DNA from: Anisodus tanguticus
Lineage: Eukaryota > Streptophyta > Magnoliopsida > Solanales > Solanaceae
DNA: 64,000 nt
NCBI GenBank assembly: GCA_034509755.1
Contig: CM067541.1
Span: 12,822,001 to 12,886,000, forward strand
Direction: 5' to 3'
A program made the translations under genes and the position numbers. Shown here piece by piece: positions 10,815 to 23,690 of the stretch. The notes below the pieces were generated by a model that saw only the letters and a program-made list of their open reading frames with translations, was not told the origin of the DNA and did no database searches. Every line of letters begins with the position of its first letter. Position 1 is the stretch's first letter.

Positions 10815-12443
10815 ATGGAAACTCGTTCAAAGTATGGAATCTTCAAACCCAAAGTCCATTTCAACTTGTCTGCCCAAACCATCTCTCCACTTCCAAAGAA
10901 CCCAAAATTGGCCAAACAAGACCTTAATTGGAATGTGGCTATGTATGAGGAATTCAATGCTTTAACTAAACAGCACACGTGGGAACTAGTACCTAGACCT
11001 GAGGGGGTGAATGTCATTCGTTGTATGTGGCTATTTCGTCACAAGTTCAGAGACAATGGGGATCTTGAGAGGTATAAGGCTCGTCTTATGGATAATGGCA
11101 CAAATCAGCAGGAGGGCATTGATTGTGGTGAGACCTTCAGCCCGGTTGTCAAACCGGCTACCATCCGCACAGTTTTGAGCATAGCCATGGGCAAATATTG
11201 GCCGATCCATCAGCTTGATGTGAAGAATGCATTCTTATATGGGGATCTAAGAGAGACAGTCTACATGCATCAGCCACCAGGGTTCACCCATCCAGCAGTT
11301 CCTCACTATGTGTGTCGTCTCTGTAAGTCACTATATGGCATGAAGCAGGCCCCCCGTGCGTGGTATGATCGCTTTGCCAGGTATATCTTGCAGATTGGGT
11401 TTGTATGCAGCAAGAGTGATACATCACTTTTCATTTTTCATCGAGGTAGTAGCACGGCTTACTTATTACTTTACGTGGATGATATTGTTCTTACTGCCTC
11501 CTCCGACGGATTGAAAAATGAGATTATTGCCTTGCTCAAGTCCGAATTTGCAATGACTGACTTGGGAAAGCTGAGTTACTTTTTGGGGATATCGGTGACC
11601 AGTGTCCGCAATCATATGTTCTTGTGTCGGCGTAAGTATGCGAAGAGATTGTGTACGGGGCTAAGATGGCGAACCGCAAAGAGGTGCCTACTCCGGTTGA
11701 TTCCAAATCTAAGCTCGGTGCTATGGATGGTGCTCCGTCTCGATCCTACTCTATATAGGAGCCTTGCGGGTGCACTTCAAAGCATCTCACATTCACCGGG
11801 CCGACATAGCTTATCTTTGTTCGGCAGGTGTGCTTATTCATGCATGTCCCCGGGGAGTCTCATTTCATGCTCTTAAGCGTATCATTCGATACATTAAGGG
11901 CACTCTTGATTATGGTTTGCACCTATACCCCTCTCGCACCGGACAAGTTGCTTTCATATACGGATGCAGATTGGGGCAGGTGTCCGGACACGCGACGCTC
12001 CACCTCCGCTTTTGTGTTTTCTTAGGGGATAATCCGATTTCTTGGTCCGCAAGCGACAGGCTACCCTATCTCGCTCCAAAGGCCGAGGCCGAGTACGAGG
12101 CGTTGCAAATGTAGTAGCCGAGATTTGTTGGCTCAGAAATTTACTGTTAGAACTTCAGTGTCCTTTGCGTCAGGCATCTATTGTGTATTGTGATAACATC
12201 TCTGCCATCTATCTTTCTCATAATCCGGTTCAACATCAGCGAACCAAGCATATTGAGATAGACCTACACTTCGTTCGTGAGAAAGTTGCGTTAGGCCATG
12301 TCAGAGTGTTACATGTTCCATCATCCTATCAGTATGCAGACATATTTACCAAAGGACTTCCCAGACAGTTATTTCTTGACTTCAGAGCCAGTCTCAGCGT
12401 CCGGCCTCCTCCCGCTCCGACTGAGAGGTGTGTAAACGTGTAA
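10815..12443 (+). pseudogene. pol: Copia family 1 reverse transcriptase and RNase H (frameshifted)
   Basis: The frame 10815-11876 contains the RT domain with KNAFLYGDL, KSLYGMKQAPRAWY and the catalytic LLYVDDIVL at about 11466-11492. A frameshift at ~11640 (after RRKYA) breaks the RT thumb and connection. The RNase H part continues in other frames at 11764-12114 and 12042-12443, with YCDNISAIYLSHNP and TKHIEIDLHF motifs and the usual TKGLP end. YVDD and the RNase H acidic residues are present, but at least three frame changes prevent a single product. Confidence 0.88.
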
Positions 12444-12672
12444 ATATATTCCCTACCCATAATTAGAATATTTTCATAAATTGTGTAAATATAATTATGG
12501 TAAGACTAGGATTCCTCTTTTGTATAGGCTTAGGATTCCTCATTTGTATAGGCTTAGGATTCCTCTTTTGTATAGGCTTAGGATTCCTATTATATAAGGG
12601 ATGAATATTGTACTCTATATATACCTTGATATTAATGAAAGACTCCTCAAGGGAGATTAATATCATCTTACA
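12431..12672 (+). repeat. 3' LTR of Copia family 1, minisatellite-expanded
   Basis: A 242 bp LTR preceded by the purine-rich CTGAGAGGTG. It exceeds the 5' LTR by 46 bp, which equals two extra ~24 bp TAGGCTTAGGATTCCT units (12523-12590) less a 2 bp deletion. Elsewhere it differs from the 5' LTR at very few positions. Confidence 0.93.
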
Positions 12673-15224
12673 GATTGGACATGCATGAGTCCATACTAAT
12701 GAATGAATTTTATCAAGGTACTTTCTATGAGTTCTATAATATTGACTCTTCCCTTTTTTTCTTCTTTTTTTAAGTATTCACTAATGTAAAATATTGATAC
12801 TTTATCCGATGTTCGATATTTATCTGTCTTGGGGTCGATTAATTTGGAATCATGTCGTAAAGTCCTGCCTTGGAAGTGATGCCTTCTCTATTGAAGATGA
12901 CTTCATTTTCAATACTCGACCCGAGACCTTTAATTAAAAATGAAGGTATAAATTACTGATCGTTAGTTGTTATAGAAATATCCACCACAACAAATTTTCT
13001 TAGTTCTTGGGGTAATTAAAAGTATAAAAATGATAAACGACTTCTTTTTATAATTTGATTGTAACCTGAAACAAATGTTTTTCTGTTGTTACCCTTTGAA
13101 ATCCTTTTTTACATGGATAAAACATAGAATTTTCTTCTTTTCTTTTTAACTGATCATGAATATATATAGGTTATGCTTATGCTAAAAAGTAATATATAGC
13201 TTCTTCTTAATTTGGCGACTTACCTAATTCTTCTGAATTCTAATGCAAGGAAAAAACTTATATATTTATATTTACTATTCTGTATCAGCTTGTATCAATG
13301 CTTCAAAATAACATGTACTTACATAGTCTATTTTCTTTTTCTAAAAAAATTAGTTAAATAATACAACATCGGACATCAATTTTGTTACTAATATATGTAA
13401 GAAAACAATATAATTTGATGCAAACACCAAGTGTGAAAGTAAATATCATTCATACTTCAAATTAATGTTTTCCGTCATGAATTAGCATGCATCTCCATGA
13501 ATTAATTTCTTAATTTAGAAAAGGAATTTCCAATGCCTTTCTTATTATTTTTCCTTTTTTCTTCTTCGCATATTTTATGTGCGACCAAAAAATCTTATGC
13601 ATTCGTATAAAAAGGGAAAATAATAACTTTGACATTTAGTGAAATGACATCGTTACTTTTATTTAATTTTTCTTTACTTTTTCTCTTGTCATCTCTAAGT
13701 GCATTTCATTTTTCTACTTGAAGTTTATTAAATAAAAGCCCTTAAATTATCTATATCCTATATCTATTGTCCGCTCAATTTATAATCTTCTTAAAAAGAT
13801 ACTACTGTAAAATGGAAAAACAATAAAGATAATGTTTTCCGCCATGAATTATCATGCATCTCAATGAATTAATTTCCTTTTTTAAAAAGTGAGTTTCCAA
13901 TGTCTTTCTTATTATTTTTCCTTAGTTTCTTCTTGACATATTTTAGGTTGGACCGAAAAATCATTATCAATCCGTAGATAAGGAAAAAAACATAACTTTG
14001 GCATTTAATAAAATGACATTTTTGCTTTTATTTTAATTTTTCTTCCTTTTTCTCTCGTCATCTTTAAGTGCATTTCCCTTTTCTACTTGAGTTATATTAA
14101 TAAAAATTCTTAAATTCTCCGTTCAATTTATAATCTTCTTAAAAAGGTATTACCGATAAAATGGAAAAACAATAAAGAAGTTATGGCCTAGTAAGGAAAA
14201 AAAATAGAAATTGGCCATTTGTTTCCCTTATTGTATATTTACCATTTTAAGAACTCATTTCTTCACTATTTATAGATGTTGAAAACGTTGGTAAAAATCA
14301 TCTTTCACTGACCGACCCTAGGATCCACTAGCAATTCTTGTCCATACTCATTATAATTTAGCATTGAAAGATGAAGTCGTGACAAGTTATTACCTTTAGT
14401 ATTTTTGTGACCTACCTGCCATTTAACATTTTTGTATATCTTTGTCCTATATAATTAGGAAAATTTCCAAGGTAGATGCATAGGCTTTGCTTCAGGCTAA
14501 CAACAACATAAAGCTCGTGTATCTACCTATGAAGATTTGCCTAATTGTCCCAAGACAAAGATACACAAACAAGTTAAATGACAGGCAGGTCATAGAGACG
14601 CTAAAGACAACTTAATTGTCAAAGACCACCATTGAATCACATGTTCTTCAACGTCCAATGTAAGTTTTGAAGAACTATGAAGAGAAGACAAGCGAAGTCT
14701 CCTATGAGTTTGTGTTTACAATAGCTAAGAGTTAGAAGGTGATGGAGAATGATTTTGTGAAGGCATACACAATAAAGTGCTTAAATTGTAAGAAAGATTG
14801 AAGAATATGAAAAGAAATTTAAATTTAAAGGGGGAATGTTGAAACTAGTAAGCTTAAATGTTTGAGTGTTTATGTTCATATATCTTTTAGTTATCCTAGG
14901 TGAAAGGTTTTTTGTATTGTCAAGGTAAATGTTATGATATCAAAGTGGTTAGATTTAAGTGTGTGTGAAAGTATTTAATTGGTGTTATTCTAGAAGACTC
15001 TATTAGCATCTATATAAGCTTTTCGTAAGAATGTTATGCAAAAGTGAAGTTCTCTAGCAATATGAAATGAGTTCATTGCCTACCTCTCTCTTTCATCCTC
15101 TTTGTACCCTATAATATTATTATGAGGCTCATATTAAAAACATTGGTACCATAAGATTTTATAACTTATATACACTAACGGTTTGAAGAATTCTTTCATT
15201 TTCAATATATTTTTCTTATTCCAT

Positions 15225-16665
15225 TTTTATTGGGCGGTTGCCCATCATATGGAGTCTTGCATAAATGGTCTCTTAGATTTGTATTTTCATTAACTCTTCG
15301 AGATAATCTACTACACGATACCTTCTACCACCAATACTTACAGTCTTGTGATATCTGCGAAAATCTCTCACATAACACTTGTCGATTAAATTATCATTGT
15401 TTCCCTTTTTCTTTTTATGATCTCCTATATATGTTAAAAAGAGAATAAATTAAAATAAATATAGCATTACTTTTTAAACTCGGAGGGTTCAAATGCATTC
15501 TATGTGGCAAAGTTTTTGTTTTAGTGATATTATACTATTTTTGTAATCTGCTTTTGTTAAAAGAAAGAAGAAGCATGCCACTCGACCTCCATCAATGGCG
15601 TTAATGATCGGAGAAGTAGATAAGAGAGAAGGGAAGGATAGTTAGTCATAGAGAGAGAAAATTGAGAGAGTTTGTGAGAAAATATATTTTTTCATTAATG
15701 AACTAACAACAATAAGAATCTAAAATGTTACATTTATACTAGTCTAATTAACTCAATAATGCTAAACTAGACAACTAAGTCTATTTACTTCTAGAAGTGT
15801 ACAACTTATATATGCTCATGTACAACTAGTTACTTCTACACTAACTCATTCACACATGATTAATTTCTTCACTTAGACACTCCCCTCAAGTTGAGAATAG
15901 GAAAATATGTTTCTCATTCCCAACTTGGAAACCGAATAAGCATGATGTTGATGCCCCAATGGAATTCCTAAAGGGAAACATAAGTCAGCTTTTTCATAAT
16001 TATGCTCAAGTCATTAATCAAACAATTTTTGGTCATGGATCACAAGCGAGCACTTGTCTTAGGGATCTGGATTATTAAGTCGTTGGTACGTCGACGTGTA
16101 CCTTTTACTATACACTACATACCGTAGTGAATCCAATTTAGGGTCAATGTGTTCTGCTCTTTATCTGTAACTATCTACATGTGCATTCTATATATGTGGT
16201 CAATTAGCATTGTCTAGGTAGTAGTCTTCAATTAAAGATGTTGTTCAAAAAAGAAAAAGATAAAAGAGTACTGATAAAATAGAACAAAATTTACGGAACT
16301 AAAAGTTGAAGTGTTTTCATATTAAGTCAAGTTTCTTGTTTTATCAGTGCTATTGAAGTCTCATTTTAGTACTTATATTTTTCCAAGAGACAATCTCGAT
16401 CATTATTATCAAAACATCATCAATATTAACAGAGCAAAATAACATGTGAACTAATAAGAAAGATATTTATGAGAACGCTATGAAACACGTGAATTGATCT
16501 GTTCACCGACATTTAAGCAAGTTTCAGCTAAAGTAAAAAGTCTAGTTTTGTATGCATTTCAAGATTTGCTTCATAGAGTAATGAATTTCTTACTTCATAT
16601 CCCATGCTGCTTCCTTATTTTCGTTTAATTTTTAGGTTCGGTTAATGGGAGGTGAAATAGGTATC
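15225..16665 (+). pseudogene. CKI1-like kinase fragment, copy 2 (left part)
   Basis: Same structure as in copy 1: intron-derived sequence from ~15225, exon fragment 15961-16085, intron match ~16270-16620, and the next exon starting at 16636 after TTTTTAG, running to the SINE at 16666. The exon continues at 23451 after the SINE and the nested element. Several indels at CAG/CTG-like positions distinguish it from copies 1 and 3. Confidence 0.82.
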
Positions 16666-16749
16666 AAACAACAACAACGACAACATACCCAGTGTATTAC
16701 CACAAGTGGGGTCTGGGAGGGTGGCATGTACGCAGACCTTACCCATAAC
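16666..16749 (-). mobile_element. TS/Au-type SINE, copy 2, left half
   Basis: Left half of the exon-interrupting SINE, with its 16 bp target repeat at 16650-16665. It is cut at ATAAC (16745-16749) by the antisense LTR element and resumes at 23337. Confidence 0.88.
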
Positions 16750-18040
16750 TGTTGGGAGATTTTGCTCTATGGTACTTTATAAAGCAGTACGGGAAGTATT
16801 TAACTATTACAAGTATTCGAAAGGATAAACAAAGAATACAATATTGTCGACTAGAAATCTGAAAGTTACAATATATCAACAAAACTGAAATTACGATTTT
16901 GTTGAAGACTGAAAATGGAAAATGCTTTTTGCTGAGTCGAGTGTAGCACTCGTCCTTAAGACAATATTGCCCCGTATGTATCATTTATACGTCCTGGACA
17001 ATTTGTCTCCCAAGATAAAACAGCAATGGAACCCTTGAGCAAAGGAAACTCAAGAGCTACCGTGAAGAATATTGAGTAACGAAATGATGCTTGGAAGTTG
17101 TAGGAAGAAAACTGTTTTTGTTGTGTATTTTCGTGAGCTTTATGAACTCGTTATTTTTCTGTTCTTTGTAGTGCTCAACAATGGTGTAAGGGTGTGTTTA
17201 TATAGGTGAGGGAGGGGCTGAAAATCGCCTCCATAATAGCCAAATAATGGCCATTATGGAGGTAGTAAAGTCACCAACATAAATGGTGAAAGAACCAACG
17301 GATTTGGCCATTATAGGAGGAGTAATTCAGCCAAAATAAATGGTGAATTGAGTGCTTGACGTTTCGTTTTGACCATCGAAATTCTGAACTTCGTGGACCA
17401 AACTCGTACATCTTGAAACTTCAGGGACCAAACTCGTACATCTTGAAACTTCGGGACCAAACAAAGACATCCGAAAGAATTTCGGTTCAACCCGTACGTC
17501 CGAAACTTCTAGGATCAAACCGTACTTCGACAAAGTTTTCTCGCCCAAAAAGATAATATCGAAGGCCCACAGCCCCACGGCCCGTGAATCCATGAATCCA
17601 TGAATCCATGACCCGAGAACCCGAGAACCCGAACCGGAACCGAACCGGACCGGACGACGGCGGGCGGCGGCGCGCGTGTGGTCTTTCCTCGAACCGAAGC
17701 ACATCTAGGTCCTCCCTCCTTTAAACACATGGGATACCCCTTGGGGTCCCAAACCCCAAACCAATTTCGAGTCTTATATACACAACAATTCTTTCTTCCT
17801 CTACCGATGAGGGAGAATTACACACAATACCACACTTTCCATGCTTCAAACACCTTACTTCGTGAACCAATATCTCTTTCATTTCTCAATGAAATTTGAA
17901 GATTCTTGGCCCTACGGTTATCTACGTACTTAGTAGATCATGCATGTGTGAAGAACCGGATTCTCCAACATACGTTACACTAGTGTTTAAGCCGTTAAAG
18001 TTGGTCGGTCGCAACTCCCGCCAAAGGCAAATTTCCAACA
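16750..18040 (-). repeat. Element-sense 3' LTR of the antisense element at 16750
   Basis: A 1291 bp LTR starting TGTTGGGAGATTTTG and ending TTCCAACA. It contains two or three ~31 bp units (GAAACTTCAGGGACCAAACT), three ATCCATGA octamers and a GC-rich island (17560-17690). The open frames on both strands at 17327-17899 are LTR sequence, since they recur in every LTR of the family. Confidence 0.92.
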
Positions 18041-21000
18041 ATCCCCTCTTGAAAGAGATTTTGGCGCACTCACATGGTGTCTTTTCATTTCAAAGAATAT
18101 TTCAGCGGACCGATGTTGCATAAGGAGAGGTAGCCTCGCCTTTGAACCTTCCATAGTTGAATACCATCGGACTTACTTACCGCGCGGTGAACGTGATGTC
18201 TTGAACCGTCGTTGTTTAGTGTAAGCCAAGACAACGGTACCAACACAACAAATTCCCTTACTCTCTTCTTCGTAATGTTTTGTCCGTTTTGGCCATGGAC
18301 AACGTCTTGGATTCTTAAGTGCGTTCAATTTGAGGCGGCCCGTCCTCGCACTTAAATAGGTGGTCTCCTACAAGGTATCCCGCTATACCCCACTTCACAA
18401 GTGTTAGGAACCATTAAAAGTTTCCCAAAGACCTAACCTCAACCGTTGAGGATCATTACAGTTTTGAAAACTTAACCTTTACCCATACCGCAGATAGCAC
18501 TTAACGTCTATCGCGGGAACGACTTTGGATTTGGTGTTTCTTTTCGTAAATCACTATCCGAAGTGCTCATGCTTCCACCGAAGCGATCAACCGAACCTTT
18601 ACAACTTAGTTTTCCCATTGAACCAAATTACCGGGATCTCCAGTTCGTAAGGTTGGGTTTCCACCGTATTGGTCCGTATATTTTGGGTTTTAAGCCCATT
18701 CCCCTAGACAGCAGTAACGCTTGATCTCCGGGTAGTCCCTTAGTTTGTAAACAAGGAAGTGACACCCGTGATGATCAATCGCCATACGGTCTTATGTCTC
18801 CGACAGATCCCGATGATATGTCCAGACGCCGTCATCCGTGTCCTTCCTAAAGCCGATCGGCTAGCCACAAAGTGTATAACCGTCGAAGGCACGGTTTCTC
18901 CCAATAAGGGACGTCCTCTAATGAGTCGTGAAGTTACTCAACTTCTTTCATGCTTTGTATAAAGCGATAAACTCCGATACCATCATGAATCGGTCGATGC
19001 AAGTTTGCTTAGAGGATTTTCCAAGAACCACCATACACATTTACTTGTGGCTTTGGTGTTCTTCGATCCGATGTCCGCTTTGCATCACCGTGTTCTCCCG
19101 TAACCGCTGGACATCCGTAATACAATAATCCGTAGATAAGCGAATAATTCGGATATCGTCATATCCGACTTAACGCCTTCTATTGATCATGTATTAAGAT
19201 CATCAGTGAACCTTAGTTCAACTAATATGTTTGTAGGACGATACCTGTGTCGGTTGTAGTGTGTACAATACATTGAACTACACGTGACCCGTGCATATCA
19301 CTCCTTGTCTATGGGTGCACCATGATTCCAATCGTTCTATGATTCATATCCATTGGTGGCTTCAACGAGACTCGTCAACTATTGACCAGTCCGTTAGATG
19401 TCTTAGAAATTCAATTCCTAAGAAGTCATCTCGTGATACACATATCTTTCATATCGAGACTTTGTTTCAATATGATTTTCACTCTCAGACCGTTGGTTTT
19501 CCAACCGTTGGCTTTCTAACTTCGAGCCAATGTTTCGTGGTCGATTCATTGTTTCCGTTTTATCCGAGACTTTCAGACTAAAATGTAAACATTTCAGGGA
19601 CCAAAATGAAAGTTCGGAAGAAGCCCAACAGTTCAAAGCAAACCAATTTCGATCCTCTTCTTCCAACTCTCCGATTGGGAAGGTCGTTTCAACACCCATG
19701 CCATGTAAGATTACAATGGCCCCGGATGTGAAGCTACTCACAGGGGAGCACTTTTTACAACCCAAAGGTTCTTTTCCTGAGGAAGATCAACTATTACACT
19801 ATGGATTCTTATATATGGAATCTATTTCTCCCTTTAGCTTCTTTCCAAAGCAAAGCGCTTTTGGAGATAACAATTATTTGTTAATTGTCCATGGTTCGTT
19901 CTCAACCATACAAGCTAGAAGGACTGGAACAAGTCTTTGTCCCCTCTTTGCTCCGTCTTGGTTCAACATCTAGAATCCCCGAGTTCGCAGATCCGGAATA
20001 TTAAGTTCCGGATAGACAAGAACTTTCGAGTCATGAAGATACGGAACGTCTAGTTCCGGACAGTCAGGCCCTCGCGGGTTCTTGTTAACCTTGAGCAATT
20101 ACTCCTTTTTCCTTTTCCAAGGAAAGTTATCTCCAAAGAATTCAGCATTCTTTGACGCCAAGAGGCGATCAACACTATCGTTATTTGCAGATCCAGGTGG
20201 ATATGCAATCTCTACAGCCTTAGGTCGAACTTGACCCGTTTCGGTAGCCCATCTTTTACCAAGTTACCCCTCATAATTTGGGCGTACGACTTCGTGCTTG
20301 GCTAACACCGTTAGACTGAGGTGAGAAATGAACATTCGTTTAATGAACGATGCTTCACATTCTCCCCCTCTATCACTACGAATTTCTCAATCCGTAGGCT
20401 TAGTTGATTTTCAACTTCTTGCTTTGTAGGCTTCAACAACTTCATCTTTGCTTTTCAATAAACAAAGGATTCCATACGTTGTACCATCATCAATGAAGAT
20501 CACAACGTACTTGTCTCCCCCCTCTATTTTGTATAAACTTCAAATCACCCAAGTAGGTGTGACTAAGTTCTAGAGGAGCGGTGCTTCTTTCGCTATTACC
20601 TTGACGGAATTTGGAAAGGTGATTTTGCCTCTTCGTCTACCTCACATTCATTTTGAGGGTTTATGTCGACAGTAGGCAACAATCTCAACATCGTTAGCTT
20701 TTGAATGACTTGCTATTTAACGTGTCTTAATCTATGATGTCATAGATGCACGGATTACAATATATCATTCATTTGGCTATAGACATATTGTACCACTCTT
20801 AGTTATTACGGACCTGTTGGACTAGTCTCAAATCAGATTTGACCAACAACGTCCTTTAACCAAGTTAGGAACATGTATCACCTCTTTTAGAGTGATCTCA
20901 TTCCTTGAAGTCCTATTGAGGACAACCTCTCCAGCCCCCTTCTACTTTAGAGGTGGCGTTGCTTCACATGAACAACCTCTTGCCCGTGGTTAGGCGTAAC

Positions 21001-22055
21001 CGGATCATTTGTGATCTAGATACTCTGGCCACTCCAGTTGCTTTGGCGATCGAGTGTCCAATTTCTTTATCGCCTTTATTTAGGCCTTTCGATCATTTAG
21101 ACCTGGAAACTCCGGCCCACCTTACTAGGTGTCCATTACTTTTCCTATGAAATGAATTTTGGCCCCACTCCGCCGCCCGTGAGGCTTTATATGACTAAGT
21201 GTCCAATATCATCATATCAAAGGAATTTTGGCCCACTCTAGTCACCCGGAGGCTTTGTATGATCGAGTGTCCAATATCATCCTATCAAAGGAATTTTGGC
21301 CCACTCTAGTCGCCCGGAGGCTTTGTATGACTGAGTGTCCAATATCATCCTATGAAGGATCTTCTGGCCAAAAATATGACAGGCTCAACGTCATTAACTT
21401 TTAGACTTCTTCCGTTATGATTGGTGCCCAGATAATTCTTGGCGCTTACTTAAGAGTGGTAACAAGCTTTTTGTACGTTAGTGGATCTTTCTCCATCGTA
21501 TGTGTGAACATACTTTACACACTTTAACAATTACACTTAAAAGAACGGATCTTTTTAAGTCATTTACAATCCAATCTTTAAACGGGAAAGAAGATAAGAT
21601 TAAACTTCTGATTTTAAAGCGTAAGGAATATAAATTATTTTCATATTCCTCCTTACTTTAATCCATTTTTAATCAGACATCATTTAATCTTTATTCTTGA
21701 CAAGTAAGAAAAACTACTTATCCCAATTTCGGATTCTGGCTCACTTCAGTCACTTCATCAGACTGAGTGTCCATTTCCTTCTCACCATTATTCGGATCTT
21801 TTGTCCTGGGATAGATACATGCCTTCTCGCCGCAAGATAGAAGTACATCTTCGCCTTCTCCTCTTGTCCCGCTTGACATCCTCAGCTCTCGAGAGCGCTT
21901 GTTTCACCAGCCTTGGTAGCGGTGACACCATGAACACGTTCATCATCATCATCTCTTCTACCGTAAAACCATTTCCATATCCGATTTGGTCACACAATTT
22001 TTGACCGACATCTTTCGAATACTAATAGTAATACAATACAAATATTGTCTTAAGT
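18041..22055 (-). pseudogene. Decayed gag-pol interior of the element at 16750
   Basis: The stretch aligns by eye with the - strand polyprotein region of the element at 46953 but has stops and indels throughout, and it is about 0.8 kb shorter. Traces: the RNase H segment at 18770-19020, a reverse-transcriptase region near 19700-19980 (TTTTACAACCCAAAGGTTC on +), and integrase at 20340-20700. The rightmost part, 20940-21780, holds ~68 bp tandem repeats. No product is expected. Confidence 0.75.
21154..21360. repeat. ~68 bp tandem repeat, three units
   Basis: Units begin at 21154, 21223 and 21291 (GAATTTTGGCCC...AGGCTTT(A/G)TATGA...GAGTGTCCAATATCATC). Weaker relatives sit near 21025 and 21740. 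The tandem lies in the leader/gag end of the antisense element, between its right LTR and its recognisable pol remnants. It has no counterpart in the element at 46953. Confidence 0.8.
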
Positions 22056-23336
22056 TGTTGGGAGATTTTGCTCTATGGTACTTTATAAAGCAAGACGGGA
22101 AGTATTTAACTATTACAAGTATTCGAAAGGATAAACAAAGAATACAATATTTCAACTAGAAATCTGAAAGTTACAATATATCAACAAAACTCGAAATTAC
22201 GATTTTGTGAAGACCGAAAAATGGAAAATGCTTTTTGCCGAGTCGAGTGTAGCACTCGTCCTTAAGACAATATTGCCCCGTATGTATCCTTTATACGTCC
22301 CGGACAATTTGTCTCCCAAGATAAAACAGCAATGGAACCCTTGAGCAAAGGAAACTCAAGAGCTACCGTGAAGAATATTGAGTAACGAAATGATGCTTGG
22401 AAGTTGTAGGAAGAAAACTGTTTTTGTTGTGTATTTTCGTGAGCTTTATGAACTCGTTATTTTTCTGTTCTTTGTAGTGCTCAACAATGGTGTAAGGGTG
22501 TGTTTATATAGGTGAGGGAGGGGCTGAAAACGCCTCCATAATAGCCAAATAATGGCCATTATGGAGGTAGTAAAGTCACCAACATAAATGGTGAAAGAAC
22601 CAACGGATTTGGCCATTATAGGAGGAGTAATTCAGCCAAAATAAATGGCTGAATTGAGTGCTTGACGTTTCTGTTTTGACCATCGAAATTCTGAACTTCA
22701 GGGACCAAACTGTACATCTTGAAACTTCAGGGACCAAATCGTACATCTTGAAACTTCGGGACCAAACAAGACATCCGAAAGAATTCTCGGTTCAACCGTA
22801 CGTCCGAAACTTCTAGGATCAAACCGTACTTCGGCAAAGTTTTCTCGGCCCAAAAAGATAATATCGAAGGCCCACGCCCCACGGCCCGTGAATCCATGAA
22901 TCCATGAATCCATGAACCCGAGAACCCGAACCGGAACCGGAACCGGACCGGACGGGCGGGCGGCGGCGCGCGTGTGGTCTTTCCTCGAACCGAAGCACAT
23001 CTAGGTCCTCCCTCCTTTAAACACATGGGATACCCCTTGGGGTCCCAAACCCCAAACCAATTTCGAGTCTTATATACACAACAATTCTTTCTTCCTCTAC
23101 CGATGAGGGAGAATTACACACAATACCACACTTTCCATGCTTCAAACACCTTACTTCGTGAACCAATATCTCTTTCATTTCTCAATGAAATTTGAAGATT
23201 CTTGGCCCTACGGTTATCTACGTACTTAGTAGATCATGCATGTGTGAAGAACCGGATTCTCCAACATACGTTACACTAGTGTTTAAGCCGTTAAAGTTGG
23301 TCGGTCGCAACTCCCGCCAAAGGCAAATTTCCAACA
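22056..23336 (-). repeat. Element-sense 5' LTR of the antisense element at 16750
   Basis: A 1281 bp LTR, nearly identical to 16750-18040. On the - strand it has a TATA box (CCTATATAAACAC, complement of about 22500-22512) some 450 bp before the internal boundary. The + strand motif CTTAAGACAATATT at 22261-22274 is the exact reverse complement of the bases next to the LTR edge at 22041-22054. Confidence 0.92.
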
Positions 23337-23434
23337 ATAACTTTGTGGGGTAGAAAGGTTATTTCCGATAGACCCTCGGCTCAAAAGAAATGTAATTGAT
23401 GCAGGATTGTAAGGAAAATAAAACAACAAAATAT
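23337..23434 (-). mobile_element. TS/Au-type SINE, copy 2, right half
   Basis: Continuation of 16666-16749 after the nested LTR element; its first five bases, ATAAC, are that element's target duplication. The SINE's own 16 bp target repeat follows at 23435-23450. Confidence 0.87.
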
Positions 23435-23450
23435 AGGTGAAACATGTATC

Positions 23451-23690
23451 GTCAACAAGAAAGTTGGTGAAAAGGGCACTTGCTTTAGAATATTCAAAAT
23501 TTTACTCATACCATGTGATCAGCCTCGGGGTCTAGAAACTCAAGCAATTAGTGTTAATTATGCAGAAGAAGAAGATTTGGGAGTCCCATTTTGGAGGTTA
23601 TATATCTAGTGACTCCTATTATAGTATCACTAGCCATCAAAAATCAGAAAGTTTCAATATCATGCAACCAACAAGGATTGCACTGAAGTG
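23451..23690 (+). pseudogene. CKI1-like kinase exon fragment, copy 2 (right part)
   Basis: Exon remainder starting with the codons for VNKKVGEKGTCF and ending at CTGAAGTG before a GTACGT donor-like site. It matches 6495-6733 and 28716-28954. The +1 change after GTCF (TTTAGAATATTC) breaks the frame relative to the neighbouring intact exon. Confidence 0.8.

Larger units (their letters stand above)
7837..12672 (+). mobile_element. Ty1/Copia LTR retrotransposon, family 1 (decayed)
   Basis: Complete 4836 bp element. LTRs lie at 7837-8032 and 12431-12672, the Met-tRNA-type primer site at 8033, and a perfect 5 bp target duplication GATTG at 7832-7836 and 12673-12677. Gene order is gag, protease, integrase, reverse transcriptase, RNase H, which defines Copia. 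The LTRs are nearly identical apart from a minisatellite expansion, so the insertion is young. Even so, the coding region carries a nonsense codon and several frameshifts and could not make a full polyprotein as written. It is closely related in protein sequence to the element at 33497. Confidence 0.95.
16750..23336 (-). mobile_element. Copia (Tnt1-like) element, antisense, internally degenerate
   Basis: A 6587 bp element with LTRs 16750-18040 and 22056-23336 and target duplication ATAAC (16745-16749, 23337-23341). The polypurine tract is read on the - strand beside the left LTR (CTTTCAAGAGGGGAT), so the element runs right to left. Its ~4.0 kb interior is a decayed relative of the interior of the element at 46953: the RNase H region around 18770-19020 aligns with 48890-49140, and integrase-region text around 20340-20700 aligns with 50940-51390. 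No catalytic domain is open. The LTR pair is still highly similar. Confidence 0.9.

Noticed and set aside
17327..17899. Overlapping reading frames on both strands, repeated at 22698-23195, 47450-48302 and 53440-53943
   Set aside because: All lie inside LTRs; the GC-rich island leaves several frames open by chance and stops differ between copies.
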